Shown: positions 16,846-26,286, counted from the stretch's first letter. The stretch is 64,000 bases of DNA from Rufibacter roseolus (GCF_017916365.1 NZ_JAFMSU010000002.1:1054001-1118000), one strand, 5' to 3'. Program-made: numbers and translations. Notes: generated from the sequence alone by a model not told the origin.

Positions 16846-17406
16846 ATGAAAAGACATAGACTCTTCTTAGGCCTGGCCTTTGTACTTGGTTCTCTGGGGT
16901 TAACCTCCTGCTATGAAAAGCCGGATTTTGATATGACCCCTAACCTTACCTTCAGAGGAATTGAGCAGCGCACCCTGCGCAACGCCAGCAACGTCACCTA
17001 TGATTCCCTTATTCTGGTGGTTCGGTTTCAGGACGGCGACGGAGATCTAGGATTATCTGAGACCTTGTATCCCGAAGATATTCAGCCTCCATTTAACTCT
17101 GGTGGCGAACATTTTTACAACATGATCTGCAACATCTATAAGAAGGTAAACGGGAATTATGAGCGGGTAATGGTGAATGGCAGCCCTATCAATTACAACG
17201 GTAGGTTTCCCAGAGTTTCCACTGAGGACCGAGAAGAGCCGTTGGAAGGCGACATCCGCTATAGCATTAATATTTTTCAAAGCCGGTTAAGCCCATTGCA
17301 ACCTGGTGACACCATCAGGTTTGATGTAAAGGTATTTGACCGGGCCCTGCATGAAAGCCCTACCGTAACCACCTCAGATGTGGTTCTGTTTTCAAAGCCT
17401 CAATAA
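16846..17406 (+). CDS. putative lipoprotein, unknown function
   Basis: A 186-aa protein with a lipoprotein signal: MKRHRLFLGLAFVLGSLGLTSC, lipobox LTSC. The mature part is hydrophilic and beta-rich, with an acidic FQDGDGDLGLSE segment. The family is conserved in Cytophagales as far as I recall, but I know no function. Starting at 16804 would add 14 residues ahead of the signal, so the ATG at 16846 is preferred. It should be anchored to the periplasmic or outer membrane and is followed by a strong terminator. Confidence 0.78.
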   Translation: MKRHRLFLGLAFVLGSLGLTSCYEKPDFDMTPNLTFRGIEQRTLRNASNVTYDSLILVVRFQDGDGDLGLSETLYPEDIQPPFNSGGEHFYNMICNIYKKVNGNYERVMVNGSPINYNGRFPRVSTEDREEPLEGDIRYSINIFQSRLSPLQPGDTIRFDVKVFDRALHESPTVTTSDVVLFSKPQ

Positions 17407-17423
17407 ACCCATACAAGACATAT

Positions 17424-17468
17424 TAAAAGCCAGCGGCCTGCTTATGAGAAGCAGGCCGCTGGCTTTTA
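17424..17468. terminator. bidirectional rho-independent terminator
   Basis: A perfect 20-bp stem (taaaagccagcggcctgctt and its complement) with a five-base loop lies between the convergent lipoprotein and E1 genes. Confidence 0.92.
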
Positions 17469-17481
17469 TAGGAAATCCACG

Positions 17482-19893
17482 CTAGTAAAGGGATGGATAG
17501 CTCTCGGGATCTGCTTCGTTCATGATGGCGTATACCTGCTCAAACACATCCTCGGCGCTTGGCTTGGAGAAGTAGTCTCCGTCTGTAGAGTATGATGGCC
17601 GGTGATCCTGCGCCGACAGCGTAGCCGGTTTAGAATCCAGCCAGCGCCAGGCCTCCTGCTCATCAATCACCTTTTGCATCATAAAGCCAGTAGCCCCTCC
17701 AGATACGTCCTCATCGGTGAACAGAACGCGGCTGGTCTTCCGGATGGAGTCGGTAATCAGATGATCCAGGTCAAAAGGCAGCAAGGTTTGCACGTCAATC
17801 ACCTCAGCGGAGATGCCCACGGTCTGCAGTTGCTCTGCGGCCTCCATTACTACCCGGCACATAGAACCGTAGGTCACAATGGTGATATTGGTACCTTTTC
17901 TAAGAACCTCTGGCATACCCAGCGGCACGGTAAACTCCCCTATGTTCGCAGGAATACGTTCTTTCAGGCGGTAACCGTTCAGGCACTCTACTACTAGCGC
18001 CGGCTCATCAGACTTGAGCAACAGGTTGTAGAAACCAGCGGCCTGGGTCATGTTACGGGGCACCAGCACGTGCATGCCGCGCAAGCTATTCAGAATCATC
18101 CCCATGGGCGAGCCAGAATGCCAAACACCTTCCAGGCGGTGGCCGCGGGTACGCACAATCATAGGGGCTTTCTGGCCGCCTTTGGTGCGGTACTGCAAGC
18201 TAGCCACGTCATCGCTCAGGATCTGGATGGCATACAATAGGTAATCCAAGTATTGGATCTCGGTGATGGGGCGAAGTCCTCTTAGAGCAGCGCCAATGCC
18301 TTGTCCAGCGATGGTACACTCCCGAATACCGGTATCCGTCACCCGCAGTTCGCCGTATTTGTCCTGCAAACCGGCAAAGGCCTGGTTTACGTCCCCGATC
18401 TTTCCTACATCCTCCCCGATGGCGAACAAGCGGGGCTCACGGGCCAGTGCGGCGTCAAAGCAGGCTTGCAGTACCTCCCGACCGTCAACTATCGGGCTGT
18501 TCTCGGTATATTCAGGTTTGATCTCCTCCACCAGCAAAGCAGACTCGTCTGATTGGCTGTAGAGGTAAGAATTGTAGCGCTCTGCGTTCTCTCCCTGCAC
18601 AGTTTCCAGCCATTTCACCAAGTCGCGCTTGGCAATGCCTCTTTCCTTGCGCACAAAGCGAAGGGCTTTACGGGCAGCCTTAATAGCATCAGATCTTAGT
18701 GGGTTGATGGTTTTGGCCAGTTCCTCGCGGATGGAAGCTATTTCTGAGGCGTTTTCTGAAATACTGCCAGAAAGCTGCTCCAGCAAGTGCAGGCATTGGT
18801 TATGGTCTTCCTGAATGCCGGCGTTGAAGGAACTCCAGGCGGCAGCCCGGGCTACGCGCACCGCTTCCTTGGCCTCAGCCTCAATCTGGTTCAGTTCAGC
18901 ATGTTCAGCGTAGCCGCTGGTGATAAGCCAGTTGCGCATCTGCTTGATACAGTCATACTCCTCTTCCCAGGCCAGGCGCTCCTTTGATTTGTAGCGCTCA
19001 TGCGAGCCTGAGGTGGAGTGACCCTGCGGTTGCGTTACCTCTTCCACGTGGATGAGCACGGGCACGTGCTGCTCACGGCAAACCTGGGTGGCCTGCTGGT
19101 ACACCTCGCAAAGGGCGGCGTAATCCCAGCCTTTCACCTTGAATAACTCAAATCCCTGCTCACCTGGGGCCTCACGCTGGAAGCCGGCCAGAATCTCAGA
19201 GATGCTGCTTTTAGTTGTTTGGTAATGGGCAGGCACCGAGATGCCGTAACCGTCATCCCACACCGATACCAGCATGGGTACCTGCAGAACGCCGGCCGCG
19301 TTGATGGCCTCAAAGAAAACCCCCTCAGAAGTAGAGGCATTCCCGATAGTCCCGAAGGCGATCTCGTCTCCGTTGTTGGAGAAATCTGTGAACTGGTGCA
19401 GTTCCGGGTTTTGTCTGTATAACTTAGAAGCGTAGGCTAATCCTAAAAGGCGAGGCATCTGTGCTCCTGTTGGCGAGATGTCAGCCGAGGAGTTCTTGGA
19501 GGTAGTCTGCGGTTTCCATTTGCCTTCGTCGTCCAAAAGGCGGGTGCCGAAGTGGCCCGTCATGCTCCTACCCGCGGTGGAAGGCTCCTGCTCTACGTCT
19601 GTATGGGCATAAAGCTGCGCGAAGAACTGCTGAACGGTCAGTTCGCCGATAGCGAACATGAACGTCTGGTCCCTATAGTACCCTGAGCGGAAATCGCCGG
19701 GGCGGAAAAAACGGGCCATGGCCAATTGCGCCACTTCCTTTCCGTCGCCGAAAATTCCGAATTTGGCTTTACCCATGAACACTTCTTTCCGGCCGGTTAA
19801 ACTGGCCTGCCGACTCTCGCACGCAATGCGATAGTCCTGCAACATCTCTTCTTTAGTAAGGGAAAGCTGATTAATCCGTTCAACGGTTTGCAT
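17482..19893 (-). CDS. fused E1 alpha/beta subunit of 2-oxoacid dehydrogenase
   Basis: An 803-aa fusion. The N-terminal half is the E1 alpha-type thiamine diphosphate domain (GTIGNASTSEGVFFEAINAAG, WDDGYGISVP, HSTSGSHERYKS). The C-terminal half is an E1 beta-type transketolase domain (FAIGEDVGKIGDVNQAF, DTGIRECTIAGQGIGAALRG, RTRGHRLEGVWHSGSPMG) with a C-terminal domain (EVIDVQTLLPFD). It decarboxylates a 2-oxoacid and passes the acyl group to an E2 lipoyl protein. Branched-chain 2-oxoacids are the likely substrates by family resemblance. E2 and E3 are not in the window. The fusion makes subunit stoichiometry fixed. Confidence 0.88.
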   Translation of the reverse strand: MQTVERINQLSLTKEEMLQDYRIACESRQASLTGRKEVFMGKAKFGIFGDGKEVAQLAMARFFRPGDFRSGYYRDQTFMFAIGELTVQQFFAQLYAHTDVEQEPSTAGRSMTGHFGTRLLDDEGKWKPQTTSKNSSADISPTGAQMPRLLGLAYASKLYRQNPELHQFTDFSNNGDEIAFGTIGNASTSEGVFFEAINAAGVLQVPMLVSVWDDGYGISVPAHYQTTKSSISEILAGFQREAPGEQGFELFKVKGWDYAALCEVYQQATQVCREQHVPVLIHVEEVTQPQGHSTSGSHERYKSKERLAWEEEYDCIKQMRNWLITSGYAEHAELNQIEAEAKEAVRVARAAAWSSFNAGIQEDHNQCLHLLEQLSGSISENASEIASIREELAKTINPLRSDAIKAARKALRFVRKERGIAKRDLVKWLETVQGENAERYNSYLYSQSDESALLVEEIKPEYTENSPIVDGREVLQACFDAALAREPRLFAIGEDVGKIGDVNQAFAGLQDKYGELRVTDTGIRECTIAGQGIGAALRGLRPITEIQYLDYLLYAIQILSDDVASLQYRTKGGQKAPMIVRTRGHRLEGVWHSGSPMGMILNSLRGMHVLVPRNMTQAAGFYNLLLKSDEPALVVECLNGYRLKERIPANIGEFTVPLGMPEVLRKGTNITIVTYGSMCRVVMEAAEQLQTVGISAEVIDVQTLLPFDLDHLITDSIRKTSRVLFTDEDVSGGATGFMMQKVIDEQEAWRWLDSKPATLSAQDHRPSYSTDGDYFSKPSAEDVFEQVYAIMNEADPESYPSLY

Positions 19894-20024
19894 GCGTTAT
19901 CTTATAAGGTCCTATAAGGATTTTTAAAGTCAAAACTACGTAAGATTTACCCCATTTTCAAATGCCATGGCTTTGATTCTGGTCCTGGAATTGATTTTTA
20001 GTAGTTATCCGAACTAATTTTTAT

Positions 20025-20032
20025 TATTTTTG
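20025..20032 (+). promoter_or_regulatory. putative -7 box (TATTTTTG)
   Basis: Matches the Bacteroidota TAnnTTTG consensus 47 bases before the DUF1573 start codon. No clear -33 box was found, so this is a weak call. Confidence 0.4.
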
Positions 20033-20078
20033 TTAGCTCACTTAACGGGCCATAAAACTGATACAAACTTAAAGAATT

Positions 20079-20870
20079 ATGAAAAAAATCTATCTACTGC
20101 TCGCTTTTGCCCTGGTAGTACTTACCCAAGGAATGGTTTCGGCCCAGGGAGTGCTTACCTTCGAGAAAGACACCCATGATTTTGGCAATGTTACCGAGGG
20201 CGTACAAGCTATCTACGAATTTAAATTCAAGAATACTGGAAATCAGCCGGTAGTAATTTCGCATGTACAGGCTTCCTGCGGATGTACTACCCCAGAATGG
20301 CCCAAAGAGGCAATCTTACCAGGCAAAACCGGCGTGGTGAAAGCAGGTTACAACAGCGCTGGCCGTCCTGGTGCTTTCAGCAAAACGTTGACTATTACCT
20401 CAAACGGCAATCCAGAGACCCAGTCTCTTTTCATCAAAGGAACCGTAGTTCCTAAAGATGCGGCGCCCGCCCCTGCAGCCCACACCGCTGAGGAAGTGGC
20501 CAAATCCCCAAAGATCGACGTGGCCAGCTCCACCTATGATTTCGGGAAATTGGAAAAAGGCCAGAAAGCCACCGCTAAATTCACCATCAAAAACACTGGT
20601 AAAACAGACCTGAATGTGACCGGAATTCAGACTGCCTGCAACTGTGTGGCCTTCAAAATGAGCCCTTCTGTAGTAAAAGCAGGACAATCTGCAAAGTTGG
20701 AACTTACCTATAGTCCTCAGGTGTTACAGGACAGAATTGAGACAGTAACGCTTGTTTCAAACGACATCACCGGCGCTACGCCTGCCTTTACCCTAAAGGC
20801 CAAAGTGGTAGATAGCCTGGCAAAGCAAAGTTCAGTTAAGGTTAACAAGGCGTCAGTGCCTTTTAAATAG
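20079..20870 (+). CDS. two-domain DUF1573 secreted protein
   Basis: A 263-aa exported protein with a signal peptide (MKKIYLLLAFALVVLTQGMVSA-Q) and two Ig-like DUF1573 domains. Domain one has FEKDTHDFGNVTEG, QASCGCTTPEWP and YNSAGRPGAFSK; domain two, after an Ala/Pro linker near residue 135, has STYDFGKLEKGQ and TACNCVAF, where the usual CGCT is CNCV. It is a paralogue of the one-domain protein at 2553-3008. A likely periplasmic or surface structural role is inferred; none is proven. It is followed by a terminator at 20899. Confidence 0.92.
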   Translation: MKKIYLLLAFALVVLTQGMVSAQGVLTFEKDTHDFGNVTEGVQAIYEFKFKNTGNQPVVISHVQASCGCTTPEWPKEAILPGKTGVVKAGYNSAGRPGAFSKTLTITSNGNPETQSLFIKGTVVPKDAAPAPAAHTAEEVAKSPKIDVASSTYDFGKLEKGQKATAKFTIKNTGKTDLNVTGIQTACNCVAFKMSPSVVKAGQSAKLELTYSPQVLQDRIETVTLVSNDITGATPAFTLKAKVVDSLAKQSSVKVNKASVPFK

Positions 20871-20898
20871 TTTTTTCATAGTTTTATTTTGTACTAAT

Positions 20899-20927
20899 GG
20901 CAGTAACAGTGTTGCTGCCTTTTTTTA
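20899..20927 (+). terminator. rho-independent terminator
   Basis: ggcagtaac-agt-gttgctgcc makes a nine-pair stem (one G:U) followed by seven Ts. It terminates the DUF1573 gene. Confidence 0.85.
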
Positions 20928-21059
20928 TGCCCGTTTCAATACTATACAGCCTTTTAGTACTAAAATTCAGCCTTACAGCATAACAATCAGGACAACTGTA
21001 GGTCTGCTTTCTGTCCAGAATAACTAATATTATATTCTAGCAAAGAACAGAGTTAAAAC

Positions 21060-21821
21060 ATGAGGCAACTATTACCATTGGTTATTTCACTATTTCTTAC
21101 CTCTCTGGTCACCCAAGCCCAGCAGAAAAAAGCTGCGGCAAAACCTATTGTTGAAGCAGAAGCGCCGGTTAAGCAAACCACCATTAGTGTTATAGGCCCC
21201 TTCAAAATAGGGGAAACAAAAGTAACATTTATGCTTACCCTCCAAGACTCTCTGAATCCTGGTGCAAAGATCCCTGTAACGGATCTACAGATTAGACCCA
21301 TGGAGTTTGAAGGAACCAACATCGCGGAGGTAGTGAACAACCATTTTTTTCTTAACAAAGCCCACCGGGAATCTACTACCTGCCCCAATTCCCGCGTATT
21401 TTACCTTGATCGCCTCTTAATTGGGGATGACGAATACACCGAGATCTTTCTCCATTTTTTCAATGGAAAACTGTTCAGCCTCAAGTGTGAGGCCCCTATT
21501 AAACTAGGGGAAAAACTGGCCGCCAAATTTGGACAGCCCATGTCAACCACCACCGTAAAAGACAGGCCATACATGGGAGTAAGGGTTTTCCAACACAAAG
21601 AGGTCAATAGTTATTGGCACAACCAAACCATTAAGGCACGGCTATACTCATCCTCTGGTGCAGAATGGGGTGAGCACAGCTATTTCATCATCAGAGATGA
21701 AGCCGTCTATAAAGAATGGAAGATATGCGATGATGAAAGTTTAGCCAACAGGAAGAAAAGGATAGAAAAGGACCGGAAAGCTATAGAAGAAGGTAAGTTG
21801 CTGCAAATACCTACCTATTAA
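21060..21821 (+). CDS. secreted protein, unknown function
   Basis: A 253-aa protein with a signal peptide (MRQLLPLVISLFLTSLVTQAQ-Q) and a short Lys/Ala-rich linker. The mature part has alternating strands and a basic, lysine-rich C-terminus. I recognise no family motif. The gene is transcribed alone, with about 230 bases to the next gene, and is somewhat A+T richer than its neighbours. A periplasmic location is the only safe inference. Confidence 0.72.
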   Translation: MRQLLPLVISLFLTSLVTQAQQKKAAAKPIVEAEAPVKQTTISVIGPFKIGETKVTFMLTLQDSLNPGAKIPVTDLQIRPMEFEGTNIAEVVNNHFFLNKAHRESTTCPNSRVFYLDRLLIGDDEYTEIFLHFFNGKLFSLKCEAPIKLGEKLAAKFGQPMSTTTVKDRPYMGVRVFQHKEVNSYWHNQTIKARLYSSSGAEWGEHSYFIIRDEAVYKEWKICDDESLANRKKRIEKDRKAIEEGKLLQIPTY

Positions 21822-21910
21822 TATAATAGTGTTGCCATCTCAACATCAACAAAGAAGCGCATTCCCGCAATAGTCAAATTTGAAAAGTCATAGTTATATC
21901 ATTTTATCTT

Positions 21911-21948
21911 AGTTTTACAGCCTTTTTTATAAAATGAGGCTGAAAACT
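21911..21948. repeat. dispersed intergenic palindrome, copy 9
   Basis: agttttacagcc and ggctgaaaact pair with one bulge around an AT-rich loop, 90 bases after the secreted protein gene. Confidence 0.5.
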
Positions 21949-22013
21949 GTCTTGAACCAAACAAACGTTAATTAAAATAGAACTGGGGTTGCAAATCTCA
22001 TAGGTGGTTGGTG

Positions 22014-22021
22014 TATATTTG
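22014..22021 (+). promoter_or_regulatory. putative -7 box (TATATTTG) of ald
   Basis: Exact match to TAnnTTTG, 33 bases before the ald ATG. A ttg lies 22 bases upstream at 21989-21991. Its position inside the longer reading frame argues for the downstream ATG as true start. Confidence 0.55.
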
Positions 22022-22054
22022 TACACTTTTTCACCACCTTATAAAAAATCGCAA

Positions 22055-23170
22055 ATGATTATTGGTCTTCCGAAGGAGATAAAAAACAACGAGAACCGCG
22101 TGGCCCTCACCCCCGGTGGCGTGGCGGAATTTATAAAGAACGGACATACTGTGTATGTACAAGCTACTGCCGGTGAAGGCAGTGGTTTCTCAGATGAGGA
22201 ATATGCCATTGCTGGCGCAACCATCCTTCCAACTATTGAGGAAGTGTACGGCATTGCCGAGATGATTGTGAAAGTGAAAGAGCCTATTGAGCAGGAATAT
22301 AACCTTATCAAGGAAGGCCAATTATTGTTCACTTACTTCCACTTTGCTTCTTACGAGCCTCTAACCCACGCCATGATCCAGCGCAAGGCTACCTGTCTGG
22401 CGTACGAGACCGTAGAACTGAAAGACCGTTCTCTTCCTTTGCTGGTACCTATGAGCGAAGTGGCGGGCCGTATGGCGCCGCAAGAAGGTGCCAAATACCT
22501 GGAGAAACCTTTGAAAGGCCGCGGCATTCTGTTGGGTGGTGTACCTGGTGTGAAGCCAGCCAACGTATTGGTATTGGGTGGTGGTATCGTAGGAACCCAG
22601 GCAGCTAAGATCTCTGCCGGTTTCGGTGCCAACGTGACCATCATGGACATCAGCCTGAAGCGTCTGCGGGAGCTGGATGACATCATGCCTGCCAACGTGA
22701 CCACCGTGATGTCTAACCACTACAACATCAAGGAAGCCATCAAAACTGCTGACTTGATCATTGGGGCGGTTTTGATCCCAGGCGCGAAAGCCCCTCACCT
22801 GATCACCCGCGAGATGCTGAAAGACATGCGTCCGGGTACCGTTTTGGTAGACGTAGCCGTTGACCAAGGAGGTTGCATCGAGACATGTAAGCCTACTACC
22901 CACGAGAACCCAACCTTCATCATTGATGATGTGGTGCATTACTGCGTGGCCAACATGCCAGGTGCGGTTCCTTACACTTCTACACTTGCCCTCACCAACG
23001 CTACCCTGCCTTACGCCCTGTTACTGGCTAACAAAGGTTGGAAAGCAGCTTGCCAGGAGCGTGACGAGCTGAGACTCGGCTTGAACGTGGTAGACGGTAA
23101 AGTAGTGTACCCAGGCGTGGCCGAGGCTTTCGGATTGCCGTTGACAGATGTAGCTGAAGTTTTGGCTTAA
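22055..23170 (+). CDS. ald: alanine dehydrogenase
   Basis: A 371-aa protein matching alanine dehydrogenase throughout: [23 protein letters not shown] at the start, MIVKVKEP with the substrate-binding Lys, FTYFHFA with the catalytic His, [20 protein letters not shown] as the NAD-binding Rossmann motif (about residues 166-180), and [13 protein letters not shown] plus [20 protein letters not shown]. It interconverts L-alanine and pyruvate plus ammonia with NAD+. The frame opens at 22004 but those residues cover a promoter box. A strong terminator follows. Confidence 0.97.
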   Translation: MIIGLPKEIKNNENRVALTPGGVAEFIKNGHTVYVQATAGEGSGFSDEEYAIAGATILPTIEEVYGIAEMIVKVKEPIEQEYNLIKEGQLLFTYFHFASYEPLTHAMIQRKATCLAYETVELKDRSLPLLVPMSEVAGRMAPQEGAKYLEKPLKGRGILLGGVPGVKPANVLVLGGGIVGTQAAKISAGFGANVTIMDISLKRLRELDDIMPANVTTVMSNHYNIKEAIKTADLIIGAVLIPGAKAPHLITREMLKDMRPGTVLVDVAVDQGGCIETCKPTTHENPTFIIDDVVHYCVANMPGAVPYTSTLALTNATLPYALLLANKGWKAACQERDELRLGLNVVDGKVVYPGVAEAFGLPLTDVAEVLA

Positions 23171-23183
23171 TCTCCCTTATTCA

Positions 23184-23223
23184 TAAAAAAAGGCCGCCTC
23201 TTCTCTGAAGGGGCGGCCTTTTT
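23184..23223. terminator. bidirectional rho-independent terminator
   Basis: aaaaaaaggccgcc and ggcggcctttttt form a GC-rich hairpin with A- and T-runs directly after ald. Confidence 0.92.
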
Positions 23224-23244
23224 GTTTGCCCATATTTTTTGAAT

Positions 23245-23270
23245 GTTTTACCCAAAATATATCTAAAACA
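23245..23270. repeat. dispersed intergenic palindrome, truncated copy
   Basis: gttttaccc and tctaaaac flank an AT-rich centre. It resembles the outer arms of the family with the inner part lost. Confidence 0.3.
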
Positions 23271-23338
23271 AGAAGGCTATTTACCCCTGTCTATCAACTA
23301 AATAAATCAATTGACAACAGGGTTTACAACTAACCTGT

Positions 23339-23794
23339 TTATAGCCCGATTTCCTGAAAAGAAGGCAAAACCGGAATAGGCGTAATCTGCTTCGTTTCAT
23401 TGTGTACGTGCCAGCAGTAATGGTCACGGCCGTTGCTGACCATCAGGTAAGGTGCCCCGATGGTTTGGTTATAGACAGCCACTTGCCGTACGGTGGCCTC
23501 GGTAATGGGCATGTGCACGGCTTTACATTCCACTAACAATAGCGGCGAGCCTTCGGTAGAGTAGACCCTTAGGTCAGTGCGTTTTTGCAGTGTGTTGTAT
23601 TTGGTGCCACGCTCCACACTCATCAATGCCAGAGGGTAATTCAGGTGGGCGTGCAACAAATGGATGATGTGCTGCCGTACCCATTCCTCTGGAGTCAGGA
23701 CCACATATTTGCGCCTAACCTGGTCAAGAATAAAGGTTTTCCCTTCAGAATCCTTAAGTTTGTAAGAATACGCCGGTAAAGAAAGCTGCTCCAT
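23339..23794 (-). CDS. HsdR N-terminal-like (HSDR_N_2) small protein
   Basis: A 151-aa protein resembling the isolated N-terminal domain of type I restriction subunit R. It has Arg-Lys-Tyr-Val-Val-LTPEEWVRQ near residue 28, a TDLRVYS...LLLVECKA pair corresponding to the D...ExK of the PD-(D/E)xK nuclease fold, and VRQVAVYNQTIGAPYLMVSNG. There are no helicase, M or S subunits nearby, so it is a stand-alone family member widespread in Bacteroidota, not a restriction system. Start at 23794 is favoured over 23842. It diverges from the AMP nucleosidase gene. Confidence 0.85.
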   Translation of the reverse strand: MEQLSLPAYSYKLKDSEGKTFILDQVRRKYVVLTPEEWVRQHIIHLLHAHLNYPLALMSVERGTKYNTLQKRTDLRVYSTEGSPLLLVECKAVHMPITEATVRQVAVYNQTIGAPYLMVSNGRDHYCWHVHNETKQITPIPVLPSFQEIGL

Positions 23795-23869
23795 AGCCCA
23801 AAAGTACAAACCTGAAAGCAGAGCAGCTGTTTCTGCACCCATTTTGTCAAAATAGAACCAAAATAAACT

Positions 23870-24640
23870 ATGAAGACCAAACAGGAGATTGTAGAGAACT
23901 GGTTGCCCCGCTACACCGGGCGGCCGCTAAATGAGTTTGGGGAATATATCCTCCTGACCAACTTCCTCAATTACGTGGTCATGTTCGCTGATCAGTTCGG
24001 GGTGGAGATCAAGGGCTCGGACAAACCCATGCAGACCGCTACCGCCCAGAACATTACCATCATCAACTTCGGGATGGGGAGCGCCATGGCAGCCACTGTG
24101 ATGGATTTGCTTTCTGCAGTGAAGCCTAAGGCGGCTTTGTTCCTGGGCAAGTGCGGCGGCCTGAAGAAAGCCAAACTCGGTGATCTCATCCTGCCCATCG
24201 CGGCCATCCGGGGCGAGGGAACATCAGACGATTACCTTCCACCGGAAATCCCCGCCTTGCCTTCTTTCCGTCTTCAGCGGGCTGTTTCGTCCATGATCAA
24301 AAAGCACGAGATGGACTATTGGACCGGGACTGTCTACACCACCAACCGCCGCGTGTGGGAGCATGACGAGGAGTTCAAGGAATACCTACGCTCCATCCGG
24401 GCTTTGGGCGTGGACATGGAGACTGCTACCATCTTTGTGGTAGGCTTTATGAACGATATCCCGCACGGCGCCCTGCTGCTGGTATCTGATAACCCCATGA
24501 CCCCAGACGGCGTGAAAACCGCTGAGAGTGATTTGAGAATCACCGCTGATTTCGTGACCAAACACCTTCAAATAGGAATTGACGCATTGCTGGAGCTTCG
24601 TGACTCCGGTGAATCTGTGAAACACCTGCGCTATGAATAG
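23870..24640 (+). CDS. amn: AMP nucleosidase (short form)
   Basis: A 256-aa purine-nucleoside-phosphorylase-fold protein. INFGMGSAMAATVMDLL, FLGKCGGLKKAKLGDLILPIAAIRGEGTSDDY, VDMETATIFVVGF and LLVSDNPMTPDGVKT are typical of Bacteroidota AMP nucleosidase. It lacks the N-terminal domain of the E. coli Amn. It hydrolyses AMP to adenine and ribose 5-phosphate in the cytosol. Its stop lies inside the next gene (overlap of eight bases), implying coupled translation with the amidohydrolase. Confidence 0.92.
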   Translation: MKTKQEIVENWLPRYTGRPLNEFGEYILLTNFLNYVVMFADQFGVEIKGSDKPMQTATAQNITIINFGMGSAMAATVMDLLSAVKPKAALFLGKCGGLKKAKLGDLILPIAAIRGEGTSDDYLPPEIPALPSFRLQRAVSSMIKKHEMDYWTGTVYTTNRRVWEHDEEFKEYLRSIRALGVDMETATIFVVGFMNDIPHGALLLVSDNPMTPDGVKTAESDLRITADFVTKHLQIGIDALLELRDSGESVKHLRYE

Positions 24641-26285
24641 AAAGTGGAGTTACCTGGGACTGTCTGCCATGCTGGGGCTGTCCCTCCTATCTTCCTGTAG
24701 TCGCGGTGAGAAAGCCGATTTGCTGGTCTACAACGCCAATGTGTATACCGTGAACGCCGGTTTTGACAAAGCGCAGGCTTTTGCGGTGAAAGACGGGAAA
24801 ATTCTGGAGGTGGGCACCTCCGATGGCTTGCGCGAAAAGTATAAAGCCGATCAGGAAGTTGATGCGCAGGGCAAACCGGTGTACCCCGGCCTGATTGACG
24901 GTCACGCGCATTTTATGGGCTATGCTATAAACCAACGCGATGCCGATTTGGTTGGCACCACCTCCTTCGCCGAAGTTGTGCAGCGACTTCAAAACCATCG
25001 CAAAGCTTATCCGCAAGCGGCGTGGTTGACGGGCCGTGGCTGGGACCAGAATGACTGGAAGGTGCAACAGTTCCCCACCAAAGACACCCTGGACGCGCTT
25101 TTCCCAGATGTTCCCGTCCTTATTGAACGTGTAGACGGCCATGCCCAATTGGCAAACCAGAAAGCACTTGATCTGGCTGGGATAACTCCGCAAACAACCA
25201 TGACGGGCGGTAAGGTGGAAGTGGCCAATGGAAAGCTTACTGGTATTTTAATAGACAATGCCGCAAACCAGGTAGCTGCCAAAATCCCTTCGCCTTCCAA
25301 AAAGGAGCTCACCCAAATGCTAAAGCAAGCGGAAAAGAACCTTTTTAAAGTAGGCATCACCACCGTGGTGGACGCTGGATTACCCAAAGACGCAGTAGAC
25401 CTTCTGGACTCCCTGCAGAAAAAAGACGAGCTGCGCGTGCGGATTTACGCCATGCTCAGCCCTACGGCGGAGAATAAAGCCCATTTTTTCAAAAACGGGC
25501 CTTACACCACAGATAGGCTAACTATACGATCTTTCAAGGTATACGGAGACGGGGCCTTGGGTTCTAGAGGAGCTTGTTTGCTGCACCCGTACAATGACCG
25601 GCCCAATGAAACAGGCTTTCTGCTGGAGACGGTGCAGGCCTACAAAGACCTGGCAGCCGAACTTTATAAGCACAATTTCCAGATGAATACCCACGCCATC
25701 GGGGATTCTGCCAACCGGGTTATCCTGCAGATCTACGGAGACAACCTGAAGGGTAAGAATGACCGCCGCTGGCGCATTGAGCACGCCCAGGTAGTGAACC
25801 CAGCTGATGTGCCGCTTTTCGGTAAATACAGCATCCTGCCCTCGGTGCAGCCTACCCACGCCACCTCAGACATGTACTGGGCAAGTGAGCGCCTAGGCCT
25901 GGACAGAGTGAAACACGCTTATGCTTTCAAAGCCTTGCTGCAGCAGAACAACATCCTGCCGCTGGGTTCAGATTTCCCGGTGGAGCACATCAACCCGTTG
26001 TTCGGTTTCCACTCGGCCATTGCCCGGCAAGACGCTGATAACTACCCCACTGGAGGTTTCCAGATGGAGAATGCCTTGAGCCGGGAAGAGGCGCTGCGCG
26101 GCACTACCATCTGGGCCGCTTACGCCAACTTCGAGGAAAAGCAGAAAGGTAGCCTGGAGCCCGGCAAGGTAGCCGATTTCGTGATACTTGACCAGGACAT
26201 CATGACCATCAAACCCGAGGCTATCAGAGGAGTTAAGGTGATCAGCACCTACCTCAACGGTGAAAAGGTCTACGGGCAGAAATAA
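24633..26285 (+). CDS. amidohydrolase family 3 lipoprotein (YtcJ-like)
   Basis: A 550-aa metallo-hydrolase with a lipoprotein signal (LGLSLLSSCSRG, lipobox LSSC). The metal-binding motif DGHAHFMG lies near residue 89, later His-containing segments are NTHAIGD and RIEHAQVV, and GSDFPVEHINPLFGFHSAI carries the conserved Asp. It ends with the typical composite-domain strand SLEPGKVADFVILD. Relatives are annotated as YtcJ-type amidohydrolases with unknown substrates. It overlaps the AMP nucleosidase gene, but a direct metabolic link is unclear since this protein is exported. Confidence 0.92.
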   Translation: MNRKWSYLGLSAMLGLSLLSSCSRGEKADLLVYNANVYTVNAGFDKAQAFAVKDGKILEVGTSDGLREKYKADQEVDAQGKPVYPGLIDGHAHFMGYAINQRDADLVGTTSFAEVVQRLQNHRKAYPQAAWLTGRGWDQNDWKVQQFPTKDTLDALFPDVPVLIERVDGHAQLANQKALDLAGITPQTTMTGGKVEVANGKLTGILIDNAANQVAAKIPSPSKKELTQMLKQAEKNLFKVGITTVVDAGLPKDAVDLLDSLQKKDELRVRIYAMLSPTAENKAHFFKNGPYTTDRLTIRSFKVYGDGALGSRGACLLHPYNDRPNETGFLLETVQAYKDLAAELYKHNFQMNTHAIGDSANRVILQIYGDNLKGKNDRRWRIEHAQVVNPADVPLFGKYSILPSVQPTHATSDMYWASERLGLDRVKHAYAFKALLQQNNILPLGSDFPVEHINPLFGFHSAIARQDADNYPTGGFQMENALSREEALRGTTIWAAYANFEEKQKGSLEPGKVADFVILDQDIMTIKPEAIRGVKVISTYLNGEKVYGQK

Positions 26286-26286
26286 C

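Noticed and set aside
23339-23794. Type I restriction system
   Set aside because: Only an HsdR-N-like domain is present; no helicase, M or S subunit lies nearby.
25476-25503. Match to the dispersed palindrome (gcccattttttcaaaaacgggcc) inside the amidohydrolase gene
   Set aside because: It encodes a normal stretch of the enzyme (AHFFKNGPY), so similarity is probably coincidental.
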